The notes below the pieces were generated by a model, which saw only the letters and a list, made by a program, of their open reading frames with translations, searched no databases and was not told the DNA's origin. From assembly GCF_002953215.1 (NCBI RefSeq), contig NZ_CP026378.1, positions 3,888,540 to 3,952,539 on the forward strand: a DNA stretch of 64,000 bases, written 5' to 3'. This DNA comes from Mixta calida. Lineage in GTDB: Bacteria > Pseudomonadota > Gammaproteobacteria > Enterobacterales > Enterobacteriaceae. The position numbers were made by a program, and so were the translations under genes. Positions within the stretch are counted from its first letter, which is position 1. The number at the start of each line of letters is the position of its first letter. Of the stretch, positions 48,251-57,790 are shown piece after piece.

Positions 48251-49186
48251 TTATAAATTTTTCAGCCCATAGACTTCCACTTCGACTCTTCTGTTTGGCT
48301 GATTACAATCAGCAACTTGCTGTCGATTTAAATGACGCTGGTGGCAATCCGCCACAATAAGGTTTGATGCGCCCATTCCTTGCGCAGTAATAATATCGAT
48401 GGGTAGCCCTGACTCGCTCAGCAATAATGCGACAGTCTGCGCACGCTGCTGCGACAGTAGCTGGTTTTTATCGTTATTTCCTGTAGGATCGGCATAGCCA
48501 TTCACGATAATTTTATCCAGGGAGGAATAATCCTTTTGCATCTGCTCAGCCAGGCGCTGAATAGACTGCATAGCGCCGGGCAGCATGCCGCTGCGCTCAT
48601 ACTGGTTCAGCTTAAAAAGTGCTGAAGCATTGATGCTGTAAACGCTGCTGGGGCAGCTCTGACTATCCGCTACGCGCGAAAGCGTATGAGTCTGCACCTT
48701 CACATGCGCCAACACCTCTTTCGCCTGATCGCGATCGACCCAGCGGGCAAATATTTTCCCGTTATTATCAACGGCGACCTGATAGAAATAGAGCGTCTCT
48801 GGTTCTAACCGCGGCGTTTTTTGCGTCGAGCGGGCGAGATCGTCGCTATCGGCATCTATTTTTCCCAGCGTGACGCCCAGTTCTTTCGTTCCGGGACAAA
48901 GCGACAGGGCAATAGCCTGATGTTCCGGCAACAGACTGGCATGATAACTGCCGTTAAGAAATATATTAAGGGGCTTATTGGCCAGAGCTTCTTTGTCGCG
49001 CGCCAGGCGGAAAACAATGACGCGCGCGCGCGATTTTTCCGTAATCCACTGATTTTCTCCCGGCGGAGCATCCAATACCCATGGTGTTTTTTTCTGCGGC
49101 TCCTGTGCGTGAGCACCGGTATTCCAGGCAGCGCTGATAAATAACAGACACATCAGCCATGATAATATTTTCCTGTTCACAAGCAT
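48251..49186 (-). CDS. OmpA-domain periplasmic/outer membrane protein of the adhesin operon
   Basis: 311 residues from ATG 49186 (GGA 7 bases upstream); an ATG four codons earlier has no ribosome site. Signal peptide (1-27, ending GAHA), then a domain of about 160 residues of no recognised family, then a C-terminal OmpA-like peptidoglycan-binding domain (about 190-311; IIVNGYADPTGNNDKNQLLSQQRAQTVALLL, NRRVEVEVYG). It lies 58 bases upstream of the adhesin on the same strand. It may anchor the secretion channel or the adhesin to peptidoglycan. Its position as first gene of the cluster suggests that the operon promoter is in 49187-49265. Confidence 0.87.
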   Translation of the reverse strand: MLVNRKILSWLMCLLFISAAWNTGAHAQEPQKKTPWVLDAPPGENQWITEKSRARVIVFRLARDKEALANKPLNIFLNGSYHASLLPEHQAIALSLCPGTKELGVTLGKIDADSDDLARSTQKTPRLEPETLYFYQVAVDNNGKIFARWVDRDQAKEVLAHVKVQTHTLSRVADSQSCPSSVYSINASALFKLNQYERSGMLPGAMQSIQRLAEQMQKDYSSLDKIIVNGYADPTGNNDKNQLLSQQRAQTVALLLSESGLPIDIITAQGMGASNLIVADCHQRHLNRQQVADCNQPNRRVEVEVYGLKNL

Positions 49187-49265
49187 TCTCTTTTCCATGT
49201 TTATTATTTATGAAAATCCATCTCCAAAGCGTCTGCATCCACTTAGCGATCAATAAGCCTCTGGC

Positions 49266-49500
49266 TTAAGGATACACGCTGGAAACCTCTTTTTTTCTTG
49301 CAATAAAACGCTTAATACAGACCAACGATCGGCTGCTTATCCTCCTGATGCCCAGTTTATTGAACGCGCTGAGCTTAGATGTGGAAAAGGTTTTACTGAA
49401 ATATTTAATTTATGTGATATCTCCTTAGGCTTTTCGCCATTAATATAGTGAGCTAAAACCGTGCTTTCTCTGTCAGAAAGTATGACGGAAAAACCTTATT
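49266..49500 (-). pseudogene. Frameshifted LuxR-type HTH regulator remnant
   Basis: Starting near 49486 on the minus strand one frame reads VILSDRESTVLAHYINGEKP and on through KEISHKLNISVK; the next frame continues TFSTSKLSAFNKLGIRRI to a stop at 49266-49268. Together these form a good LuxR-type DNA-binding domain (compare LSxRExxVL, NKEIA, KTVSTHK, KLGI). The break is in the T-run at 49391-49394, where one base appears missing. A stop codon also lies just before GFSVILSD, and the N-terminal part further upstream (to about 49600) is scrambled, so it is not a simple phase-variable gene. It lies directly upstream of the adhesin operon. Confidence 0.72.
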
Positions 49501-49716
49501 GAACAGCGGCATCGTTGACGCGCTATTGCGCAGGACAAAAATCACGCGCCGCGCCAACAATTTCTTTTATCGATCATGGCATCTCACGGGTGTTATCAGA
49601 CCTACCTGCCATTTAACGCGCCCTGGATAAAAGCGCGAGCATACCGATTTTAAAAAAGTTATCATTCGAAATGGCGTATGCTTTCATAGCGAAAGTGTCC
49701 ATGCGACTAATTTTAA

Positions 49717-50106
49717 TTACGCATCCTCTGTAAGAAGGTATAAAGGCCTTACCATATTTTTCTTAATTGAATAACCTTTCACCTCACTCGTTTTAATACG
49801 CATAATAAAGTCGTGAGGTACGCCTAACATGGCTAATCTGAAGCGTAAGGTCTGCATCACCTGGCAGAGCCGCTGGCTGGAAGACTTCAGTCCATGTAAA
49901 TCCCATACGTGATAAAGTATTTCCTCATTCGTCACTATGCGATCGCAGGCGTTTTGCAGCAGATAGAGAAACAAACGCATCATGGTGTCCCGCAGAATAA
50001 AAAAATTCTGTGGCCTGCCAAAGGGATCATATTTTGCTACTTTCCTGTAAGCGATATCGAGTTGAATATTCTCTCCGATATAGTATCCAACGAGTTCTTT
50101 TTCCAT
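49717..50106 (-). CDS. Winged-helix (OmpR/CadC-type) DNA-binding protein
   Basis: 129 residues consisting of a Trans_reg_C-like winged helix (about 35-115: RDTMMRLFLYLLQNACDRIVTNEEILYHVW, SSQRLCQVMQTLRFRLAMLG, IKTSEVKGYSIK). There is no receiver and no transmembrane segment, unlike PhoB or CadC, so it is a stand-alone DNA-binding domain, perhaps the stump of a ToxR-type regulator. AT-rich coding sequence, unlike its GC-rich neighbours, suggests horizontal transfer. A GGAG site lies 10 bases ahead of the ATG. It could regulate the adjacent adhesin operon; this is inferred only from position. Confidence 0.78.
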   Translation of the reverse strand: MEKELVGYYIGENIQLDIAYRKVAKYDPFGRPQNFFILRDTMMRLFLYLLQNACDRIVTNEEILYHVWDLHGLKSSSQRLCQVMQTLRFRLAMLGVPHDFIMRIKTSEVKGYSIKKNMVRPLYLLTEDA

Positions 50107-51485
50107 AAAAGAATTGCTCCATTATTGGGATAGCTAAACAATCCGAATATCTCATACCGCGATATGTCGTCCTTACATGATATTTTTTATTCCAAAAAAA
50201 GAAAGACACTTTAAAAAATTGAAATCACTCAAAATATTTATCGTATCAAAAATGTAAAATCAGAGTTTACTGCTAGTTGAGAACCAAAATGGCAACAAAA
50301 ATTAACATTTAAATAACATTTTTTAAAGAGTAGTTATCTAACGGACCAAAAAAAAACATAAAAACAAAGTATCGAATTTTTCACAATAATGGCATAACCT
50401 TTCAACTGAGACTCAGTCCCCCGCCTCACTACCCACTATTAGTCAACGCCTCATCTTCGTCAACTCTATATATATTATTTTATTTATATAAGACAAAAAA
50501 AATCACTCACAGGAAAATAAGAAAATAAAACGATAAATTTCATTAACTTACATAATACTTAAACACTCAATTAAGATTTCAAGAACGAAAGTCAATTGTT
50601 ACATTAGAAATAAAGGGGCCTGTAAGAAGGCTCAAAATCAGGGTTATGCTGGTTAAAGTGAATACTGTCGCAGTCTAAGGCCAACAGCCGGGCGGGCGGC
50701 TGCTGTCAAAGCCATAATAGCTATCCGCCACTATAAAGCTTATTTATTGTGCACTTTTTAATAGTTTCACCGAACGCTTTCGTAAATTTACGACGATGTT
50801 TTTTATGCAAAAATGTAATTTTTAACAAAAATTCCAATTTCATCCATATAATAATTCACACATTCGGCACAGCAGACCCGGCTATATCATCATGTTGCCC
50901 TTGCAGCTTTTGGCTGCTCTATGCTGCTTCTGGAAAAACGGGATATCGTGACGCATAAAGCGTTTTATAGCTACGTTTGAAGACAACTGGCAGAGGAGAT
51001 AACGTCTGGAATGTTTATCAGAACCTTTCCTTACGGCGCAAAGCGCTACGGACTATCTCACAAGATGGTCATAGCAGGATTATTACCGTCACCCGCAAAG
51101 GATTAAAAATTTCATCAGCGCCAGAGCTTGGTGTCAGTATAAATGAAGAATACCGCTTAATGGTGAATATGAAAAATTCACTGCCTCCCTGCGCCAGCGT
51201 CGCTCTTCCAGGAAAAGAGCAGACCCATGCGCTTTCGCTTAAATAGCCCGCTCTTCGTTATTATAATGGTAATTTGCACTGTTCTGCGGCTCTTCCTTTT
51301 TGATTGATTGCTCCTCAGAGAGGCGAAAGTTATCGAAGAGAATTTTTTTCAAGAGGTGGAACTGTGCAATATCTATATTAATAAAAAGGCCCACCCCAGA
51401 TGTTCATGATAAATTCGTCCTTCTAACGGCGCGCAAGGGTAAGCGTCCGCCCTATATACATAACTGCTTACAGAATACGACGACG
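50107..51485. other. AT-rich region of about 1.4 kb with no convincing gene
   Basis: From 50107 to about 50600 the DNA is strongly AT-rich, a likely H-NS-bound regulatory segment. Short open frames exist at 50749-50958 and 50977-51246 (89 codons, MKTTGRGDNVWNVY...), but neither resembles a known family and ribosome sites are weak. It probably contains gene debris; I see no RNA gene. Confidence 0.6.
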
Positions 51486-51716
51486 TCAACAGAGGAGAAA
51501 TACAGGCGTCGGCAAATGCAGCATGACTTTAATAGCGTCATTTTGCTGCGCGCGTTCGAAAGCCTTTGCCGCTTCGCTGACCGGAAAAAAATATCAGTAA
51601 CCAGATCGCGGGTGTCGAAACGGTCATCGGCCAGCCACGGAATCACCACATAGAAATCTTCCGGAATATAGATAGCGACATTCAGCAGATCGCGTTCAAA
51701 AATCCTGCCCGCCCGC
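51486..51716 (-). pseudogene. C-terminal remnant of a zinc-type alcohol dehydrogenase
   Basis: Two frames joined at an A-run (51585-51591) read FERDLLNVAIYIPEDFYVVI, on to RFDTRDLVTDIF, and then PVSEAAKAFERAQQNDAIKV with MLHLPTPVFLLC to the end. The pattern xDIFPxxEAxKAFxxA...DAIKVML is typical of the C-terminus of medium-chain (Zn) dehydrogenases. The 5' three quarters are missing and the fragment abuts the stop codon of the hydrolase gene at 51717, so a deletion probably removed the rest. Confidence 0.75.
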
Positions 51717-52604
51717 TTAAGCCAGATAGCGATGGAACCAGGCAATAGTGCGATCCCACGCCAGCTCCGCCGCCTTACGATCATAGCGCGGCGTGGAATC
51801 GTTGTGAAAACCGTGATTCACGCCGGGATAGATCCAGGCTTCATAATGCTTGCCCGCCGCCTTTAGCGCCGCTTCATATTCCGGCCAGCCTTCATTGATG
51901 CGCGTATCCAGCTCCGCATAGTGCAACAGCAGCGGCGCCTGAATGCGCTCCACCTCTTTCGCTGGCGGCTGACGACCGTAAAACGGCACCGCAGCCGCCA
52001 GTTCGGGATAAGCGACCGCCGCCGCATTCGCCACGCCGCCGCCGTAGCAGAAACCGGTAATGCCGACCTTGCCGGTAGAGTGCGGATGCTGCATCAAAAA
52101 CGCGATCGCGGCGAAAAAGTCATTCATCAGTTTGGTCTGATCGACCTGCTGTTGCAGCTCGCGTCCCTTATCATCATTGCCTGGGTAGCCGCCGACTGAG
52201 CTGAGCCCATCCGGCGCCAGCGCGATAAAGCCCGCTTTCGCCACGCGGCGCGCCACATCTTCGATATAGGGATTCAGCCCGCGATTTTCATGCACCACTA
52301 CCACCGCCGGCATTTTCTCCCGGCTCGCCGTCGGACGCACAAAATACCCGCGCACCGACTGATGGCCGTTCGGCGACGGATAACGCAGGTATTCGGCATG
52401 GATATCAGGATCGGTAAACGCCACCTGCTCCGCTAAGGCATAGTTGGGGCTGAGCAGGGAAAGCAGGCTGGCCGCCGTCAGGCCGCCAATGGCATATTTC
52501 GCCGCCTGCGAAAGAAATTCGCGTTTGCTCAACATGCCGTGAGCGTAATAATCGTAAAGCTCCAGCAGCTCTTGCGGAAAGTCTTCTGCGGTCAAATGTG
52601 CCAT
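51717..52604 (-). CDS. Dienelactone hydrolase family protein (YghX-like)
   Basis: 295 residues from ATG 52604 with AAGGAG 7 bases upstream. N-terminal region followed by a hydrophobic segment (AAKYAIGGLTAASLLSLLSPNYALA, about 33-58) that looks like a signal or anchor, then an alpha/beta hydrolase with VVVVHENRGLNPYIEDVARR, nucleophile Cys186 in GFCYGGG, an acidic residue in HYAELDTRINEG and His in GVNHGFHN. The Cys-Asp-His triad is that of dienelactone hydrolases. It resembles E. coli YghX. The natural substrate is unknown. Divergent from the Rob-like regulator. Confidence 0.9.
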   Translation of the reverse strand: MAHLTAEDFPQELLELYDYYAHGMLSKREFLSQAAKYAIGGLTAASLLSLLSPNYALAEQVAFTDPDIHAEYLRYPSPNGHQSVRGYFVRPTASREKMPAVVVVHENRGLNPYIEDVARRVAKAGFIALAPDGLSSVGGYPGNDDKGRELQQQVDQTKLMNDFFAAIAFLMQHPHSTGKVGITGFCYGGGVANAAAVAYPELAAAVPFYGRQPPAKEVERIQAPLLLHYAELDTRINEGWPEYEAALKAAGKHYEAWIYPGVNHGFHNDSTPRYDRKAAELAWDRTIAWFHRYLA

Positions 52605-52882
52605 ATCTCGCTCCTTCTGTCGGGGTTGCTCACAATGTAAACAGCGCCCCGCCAAAAAAGAAGCATTATCTTGGGCGCTGCCTGTCTCTCCGTTACCAAC
52701 GAGCCGCGCCCGTATCGCTCACGTTTATTACATACCTTTAACAAAAAGGGTATTTATCACGGCCTTTTCATCACACTTATTTACAGTGAGTGCCATTTTG
52801 TTACGGCGAATTTTGCTAAATTAGTCACCCTAAAAATTGTATCCATTAAAATTATAACTATCGTTACTGTCTGGGTGGAGAA

Positions 52883-53773
52883 ATGGGCGAAACGCAGAAA
52901 ACGCAGTACATTCAGGATCTCATCGCGTGGATTGAAGACAATCTTACAGAGGAGCTGAATATCGATACCATCGCGCAAAAATCAGGCTATTCAAAATGGC
53001 ATATGCAGCGGCTGTTTAAGGAGATGACCGGCCAGACCGTCGCCGCCTACGCCCGAAAACGCCGCCTGACCAAATCCGCCATGGCGCTGCGTCTGACACG
53101 CCTGTCGCTAATCGATATCGCCGTGCGCTACGGTTTTGACACGCAGCAGAATTTCACCCGCGCGTTTCGCAAACATTTTTCTTTAACGCCGCATGCCTGG
53201 CGTTACGCCAGCGAGCTGAATACCGCGGCGTTTCATAGCCGCTTCGACCCGTCGCGTCATCATCACAGCGAGCCGGAACTGTTAACGTTGCCGGATCGCG
53301 TTGTTTATGGCGAACGACAGACCTGGCCCTGTTTATATGGTGAGTTCGTTGAGGATAAGCAGGAAATCCTGACGCAATATTTGACCGAGTTTGTGCGGGA
53401 AAATAAGGGCAGCCGGGCGCAGGGATTTATTACACTGGAATTCGCTCCCTGCGCGGAACGCAAAGAGTACCATCTGGTGACCTTAATGCGCGGTCTGGAG
53501 CAGCGCGAGGGAGAATATTCCTTACAGGCGCAGCGCGACATTTTACCGGGCGGTTTATGGCTAAAGCTGCCTTTTCAAGGCCACCCACGTCATTTCAGCG
53601 CCTTTATTAGTGAAGTTTATTATCACCACCTGGCGCAGCCGGGTTTGGCGCGTCGTCCGGGCGCCGAGCTACAGACGTTCGATCTCGCCCGCTGCCGTCC
53701 CGACTGGCTGGAGGGCCATTTTTATATTCCGGTCAGCTTCCATCTGCCAGCTGGCGTTCCACTCGCCTCGTGA
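52883..53773 (+). CDS. Rob-like AraC-family regulator with GyrI-like domain
   Basis: 296 residues. The N-terminal two-helix-turn-helix domain (about 8-110: IAQKSGYSKWHMQRLFKEMTG, DIAVRYGFDTQQNFTRAFRKHF) resembles MarA/SoxS/Rob; a C-terminal effector-like domain (about 120-290) corresponds to the GyrI-like half of Rob (289 residues). Rob-type proteins activate efflux and stress genes on binding small ligands. It may control the divergent hydrolase gene 278 bases away. A GGTGGAG-like ribosome site precedes the ATG. Confidence 0.87.
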   Translation: MGETQKTQYIQDLIAWIEDNLTEELNIDTIAQKSGYSKWHMQRLFKEMTGQTVAAYARKRRLTKSAMALRLTRLSLIDIAVRYGFDTQQNFTRAFRKHFSLTPHAWRYASELNTAAFHSRFDPSRHHHSEPELLTLPDRVVYGERQTWPCLYGEFVEDKQEILTQYLTEFVRENKGSRAQGFITLEFAPCAERKEYHLVTLMRGLEQREGEYSLQAQRDILPGGLWLKLPFQGHPRHFSAFISEVYYHHLAQPGLARRPGAELQTFDLARCRPDWLEGHFYIPVSFHLPAGVPLAS

Positions 53774-53795
53774 ACAATAACGCATTTTCTTTGCC

Positions 53796-53818
53796 GCCGC
53801 GCTTTATTCCGGCGCGGC
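53796..53818 (+). terminator. GC hairpin after the Rob-like gene
   Basis: GCCGCGC, 9-base loop, GCGCGGC, 22 bases after the stop codon. No T-run; a second small hairpin (GGCGG-TTTTT-CCGCC) follows near 53862. The remaining 53880-54132 stretch before gcd is AT-rich promoter DNA with no assigned site. Confidence 0.5.
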
Positions 53819-54132
53819 CTGTCGCTGTGCGGTTAATCGTTGTCCGATGGTGAAAAATAAGGCGGTTTTTCCGCCATAAGACGATTCTTAGGGTTATTTT
53901 TTGCCCACAAATCAGCCACAGCTGCTATATAAAAAGCAATGAATAATGTTTCCTGCCAAAAAAGTCAGAACTTGTAACGCATATTCATATAAAATTTAAC
54001 GCATCAGGAACATTGCGCTTACAGGAAGAGCGATATCAGGAACACTGAATACCCGTACTTTATTTATCTGCTGGTATACAGCCAGGCTGGTTGTTTACTT
54101 AAGTTTATGGCAACACTCAAGAGGACTAAATT

Positions 54133-56529
54133 ATGGGGAAAGACTCCTCATCTTCGCGCTTCATACGGTTTTTAACCGTCCTGTTCGCAGCACTTTGCGG
54201 CGCGTATCTGTTGGTTGGCGGCCTTTGGCTCTCAACCATAGGTGGTAGCTGGTACTACATCATCAGCGGCATCGCGATGCTGGTGACGGCATTTCTGCTG
54301 TACCGTCGCCACAGCGCCGCGCTGGTAGTTTATGCGCTGCTGCTGCTCGGCACCCTGGCCTGGGCAGTATGGGAAGTCGGCTTCGACTTCTGGGCGCTGG
54401 CGCCGCGTACCGACGTCTGGGTTATCTTTGGCATCTGGCTGCTTCTGCCGTTCGTCTACCGCGGCATTACCCACGGTCCTCGCGGCGGCAAAGCGGGCGC
54501 GTCCCTGATGGGCTTAAGCCTGGTGGTCAGCGTCATCGTGCTGGCCTGGGCGGTGTTCAACGATCCGCAGGAGATCAACGGCACGCTGCCGACCGCCGAT
54601 CAGGCTGCGCCGGCTGCGGCTGACAGCGCGATTCCGCCGGGCGACTGGCCAGCCTATGGCCGCGATCAGGCGGGTACCCGTTACTCTCCGCTGAATCAGA
54701 TCAATGAGAAAAACGTGAAGGACCTGCAAGTCGCATGGACCTTCCGCACTGGCGATCTGAAAACGCCGAACGATCCGGGTGAAATCACTAACGAAGTGAC
54801 GCCGATTAAAGTCCGCGACACGCTTTATCTCTGCACCGCGCATCAGATTCTGTTCGCGCTGGATGCGGTAACCGGTAAAGAGAAATGGAAGTTCGACCCG
54901 GAGCTGAAGCCTAATCCAACCTTCCAGCACGTTACCTGCCGCGGCGTTTCTTATCATGAAACGCCTGCTGCCGCCGACGCGGGCAACGCGGCTCCGGCGC
55001 TCTGCGCACGCCGTATCATCCTACCGGTGAATGATGGTCGTCTGTTCGCGCTGGACGCGGAAACCGGCAAACGTTGCCCGGACTTCGCCAACAACGGCGA
55101 GCTGGATCTGCAGCACAAACAGCCGGTCACCACGCCGGGTGCCTATGAGCCAACGTCTCCGCCGATCATCACTGATAAAGTCATTGTGATTGCGGGCGCG
55201 GTAACCGATAACTACTCCACGCACGAACCGTCAGGCGTGATTCGCGGCTTTGACGTGAATACCGGCGCGCTGCTGTGGGTATTCGATCCGGGCGCGAAAG
55301 ATCCAAACGCCATTCCGGCCGACGGTCAAAGCTTCGTGCCGAACTCGCCGAACTCCTGGGCGCCTGCGGTCTATGACGCCAAACTGGATATGGTTTATCT
55401 GCCGATGGGCGTCTCCACCCCGGATATCTGGGGCGGCAACCGTACGCCTGAGCAGGAGCGTTACGCCAGCAGCGTGCTGGCGCTGAACGCCACCACCGGT
55501 AAGCTGGTGTGGTCTTATCAGACCGTCCATCATGACCTGTGGGATATGGACCTGCCCTCTCAGCCGACGCTGGCTGACATTACCGATAAAGATGGCAATA
55601 CCGTACCGGTGATCTACGCGCCGGCGAAAACCGGCAATATCTTCGTGCTGGATCGCCGTAACGGTAAGCTGGTAGTGCCTGCGCCGGAAACACCTGTGCC
55701 GCAGGGCCCGGCGGAAGGCGACCGCCTTTCTCCGACCCAGCCTTACTCTGAGCTGACCTTCCGTCCGAAGCAGAATCTTTCTGGCAAGGATATGTGGGGC
55801 GCCACCATGTTCGACCAGCTGGTGTGCCGCGTGATCTTCCATCGTCTGCGCTATGAAGGTCCGTTTACCCCGCCGTCTGAGCAGGGCACGCTGGTCTTCC
55901 CTGGCAACCTGGGTATGTTCGAGTGGGGCGGCATCGCCGTTGACACCAACCGTCAGATCGCTATCGCTAACCCTATGGCGCTGCCGTTTGTTTCCAAACT
56001 GGTGCCACGCGGTCCGGGCAACCCCATCCAGCCGGCGGAAGGCGCTTCTGGCGGCTCAGGCACTGAAACCGGCATTCAGCCGCAGTACGGCGTGCCGTTC
56101 GGCGTGGAGTTGAATCCGTTCCTGTCGCCGTTTGGCCTGCCGTGTAAACAGCCTGCCTGGGGTTATATCTCCGCGCTGGATCTGAAAACCAACGAAGTGG
56201 TCTGGAAGAAACGTATCGGCACCGTTCGCGACAGCGCGCCGGTTCCGCTGCCGTTCAAAATGGGCATGCCGATGCTGGGCGGCCCGGTAACGACGGCAGG
56301 TCACGTCTTCTTTATCGCCGCGACCGCTGACAACTACCTGCGCGCTTTCAGCACCAACACCGGTGAGAAGCTGTGGGAAGGTCGTCTGCCGGCCGGTGGT
56401 CAGGCAACGCCGATGACCTATGAAGCCAACGGTAAACAGTACGTGGTGATCGCCGCTGGCGGCCACGGTTCCTTCGGCACCAAGCTGGGCGATTACATCA
56501 TCGCCTACGCCCTGCCGGATCAGAAATAA
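54133..56529 (+). CDS. gcd: Membrane-bound quinoprotein glucose dehydrogenase
   Basis: 798 residues (E. coli Gcd 796). Five N-terminal membrane helices (about 12-145), then a periplasmic eight-bladed PQQ propeller with WPAYGRDQAGTRYSPL and WAPAVYDAKLDMVYLPMGV signatures. It oxidises glucose to gluconolactone with PQQ and passes electrons to ubiquinone. In Erwiniaceae relatives, where PQQ is made, this acidifies the medium and dissolves mineral phosphate; no PQQ biosynthesis gene is in the window. Strong terminator downstream. Confidence 0.97.
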   Translation: MGKDSSSSRFIRFLTVLFAALCGAYLLVGGLWLSTIGGSWYYIISGIAMLVTAFLLYRRHSAALVVYALLLLGTLAWAVWEVGFDFWALAPRTDVWVIFGIWLLLPFVYRGITHGPRGGKAGASLMGLSLVVSVIVLAWAVFNDPQEINGTLPTADQAAPAAADSAIPPGDWPAYGRDQAGTRYSPLNQINEKNVKDLQVAWTFRTGDLKTPNDPGEITNEVTPIKVRDTLYLCTAHQILFALDAVTGKEKWKFDPELKPNPTFQHVTCRGVSYHETPAAADAGNAAPALCARRIILPVNDGRLFALDAETGKRCPDFANNGELDLQHKQPVTTPGAYEPTSPPIITDKVIVIAGAVTDNYSTHEPSGVIRGFDVNTGALLWVFDPGAKDPNAIPADGQSFVPNSPNSWAPAVYDAKLDMVYLPMGVSTPDIWGGNRTPEQERYASSVLALNATTGKLVWSYQTVHHDLWDMDLPSQPTLADITDKDGNTVPVIYAPAKTGNIFVLDRRNGKLVVPAPETPVPQGPAEGDRLSPTQPYSELTFRPKQNLSGKDMWGATMFDQLVCRVIFHRLRYEGPFTPPSEQGTLVFPGNLGMFEWGGIAVDTNRQIAIANPMALPFVSKLVPRGPGNPIQPAEGASGGSGTETGIQPQYGVPFGVELNPFLSPFGLPCKQPAWGYISALDLKTNEVVWKKRIGTVRDSAPVPLPFKMGMPMLGGPVTTAGHVFFIAATADNYLRAFSTNTGEKLWEGRLPAGGQATPMTYEANGKQYVVIAAGGHGSFGTKLGDYIIAYALPDQK

Positions 56530-56547
56530 GCTGTTCCGCTGTAAACC

Positions 56548-56574
56548 AACCCCGGCCTGCGCCGGGGTTTTTTT
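56548..56574. terminator. Terminator after gcd, convergent with the MFS gene
   Basis: CCCCGGC-CTGC-GCCGGGG followed by seven T on the plus strand. The T-run overlaps the start of the convergent MFS stop region, so it serves gcd chiefly. Confidence 0.93.
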
Positions 56575-57790
56575 ATGCCTTTCGCCCTGCCCGCCGCATC
56601 TGATAATGGTTATAGAACGCGCCTGCCGCCATCACCGCGCAGGTGGCGAGAAACACCGATCGCATCCCAAACGCGCCGCCGACAAACCCGCCGAACAGCG
56701 GCCCGCTCACCTGCCCCACATATTGCGCGGAAGTGGAGAAGCCTAGCGCTTTGCCCGTCTGTCCGGCAGGCGCATGATGCCGGATCAGGCTGGCGATGCA
56801 GGGCAACAGTCCGCCTAACGCGACGCCCATACAGAAGCGCAGCGCCACCAGCTGCCAGGCGGAGGTGATAAACGCCTGCGGGATCAGCAACAGCGCGGCG
56901 ACAGCCTGCCCCGCGATCAGCACGCGCCAGTGGCCGATGCGATCCGCCAGCCTTCCCAGCCAGGCGGCTGACAAAATACTCCCCAGCGCCGCCGCCGACA
57001 TCGTGACGCCAGCCATCAGCGTCACCTGATGCGGTTGATGAACAAACTGCGCCACGTAGAGGGTAATAATCGGCTCCACGGACATATTGGCGAAGATCAG
57101 CAGCATGCCGGAAAGCAGCATAACCGGCAGCATTCCCTGGCGCAGGCTGAGCGCGGCGGTTTCTCTCTGTCGCTGCTGCGGCGCAGGACGCGGCGCCTCT
57201 TTCAGTAGCAGGCTGGTGGCGAGAAAGGCGAGAAAGATGACGCCGCCCGCCAGCCAGAAGGTAGCGCGAATGCCGATCAGCGGCGGCAGCAGGCCACCGA
57301 TCAACGGCCCGACCACATTGCCCGCCATCACCCCAGACGAGAGCATTCCCAGCGCCCAGCCGGTATGAGCTTTCGGCGTCTGGGCGGCGATGAAAATGGT
57401 CGCGCCCGAAGCGTAGCCGCCGAGCAAGCCCGCCAGCAGCCGCAGCGCCACCAGCTGCCACGGCGCGCTGGCCATGCCGATTAACGACATGGCGATCGCC
57501 ATGCCGAGGCTGGCGCGGATTAGCATCAGTTTGCGTCCGTAACGGTCCCCCAGGCGTCCCCATAATGGCGCGGTGAGCGCGGCAGTGAAAAAGGTGGCGC
57601 CGTAGGCGACGCCTGACCAGCGGGCGACAGCGGCAGGCTCGCTCACGCCCAGCTCCGCCACATAGAGCGGTAAAAAAGGCAACAGCAGCGTCATCGCGAT
57701 AAGCGTCGTGAACGATCCCGCCATGCAGACCCATAAATTACGTCGCCAGTAGCGTTCCGGCTCCGCTTCCCCGTCCGATTGTTGCGTCAT
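56573..57790 (-). CDS. MFS multidrug transporter, MdtG-like
   Basis: 405 residues from ATG 57790 (GGGAG 9 bases upstream; the ATG six codons earlier is less favoured). Twelve membrane helices; the loop 2-3 motif APLWGRLGDRYGRKLMLIRA and the LRLLAGLLGGY region are characteristic of DHA1 drug:proton antiporters. MdtG of E. coli is the closest family I recognise. The substrate is unknown. The LysR regulator 122 bases upstream on the same strand is a candidate controller. Confidence 0.87.
   Translation of the reverse strand: MTQQSDGEAEPERYWRRNLWVCMAGSFTTLIAMTLLLPFLPLYVAELGVSEPAAVARWSGVAYGATFFTAALTAPLWGRLGDRYGRKLMLIRASLGMAIAMSLIGMASAPWQLVALRLLAGLLGGYASGATIFIAAQTPKAHTGWALGMLSSGVMAGNVVGPLIGGLLPPLIGIRATFWLAGGVIFLAFLATSLLLKEAPRPAPQQRQRETAALSLRQGMLPVMLLSGMLLIFANMSVEPIITLYVAQFVHQPHQVTLMAGVTMSAAALGSILSAAWLGRLADRIGHWRVLIAGQAVAALLLIPQAFITSAWQLVALRFCMGVALGGLLPCIASLIRHHAPAGQTGKALGFSTSAQYVGQVSGPLFGGFVGGAFGMRSVFLATCAVMAAGAFYNHYQMRRAGRKA

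Noticed and set aside
56610..57734. 374-codon frame overlapping the MFS gene on the same strand in another frame
   Set aside because: The MFS frame has twelve membrane helices and family motifs; this one is Gly/Arg/Ala-rich without recognisable domains.
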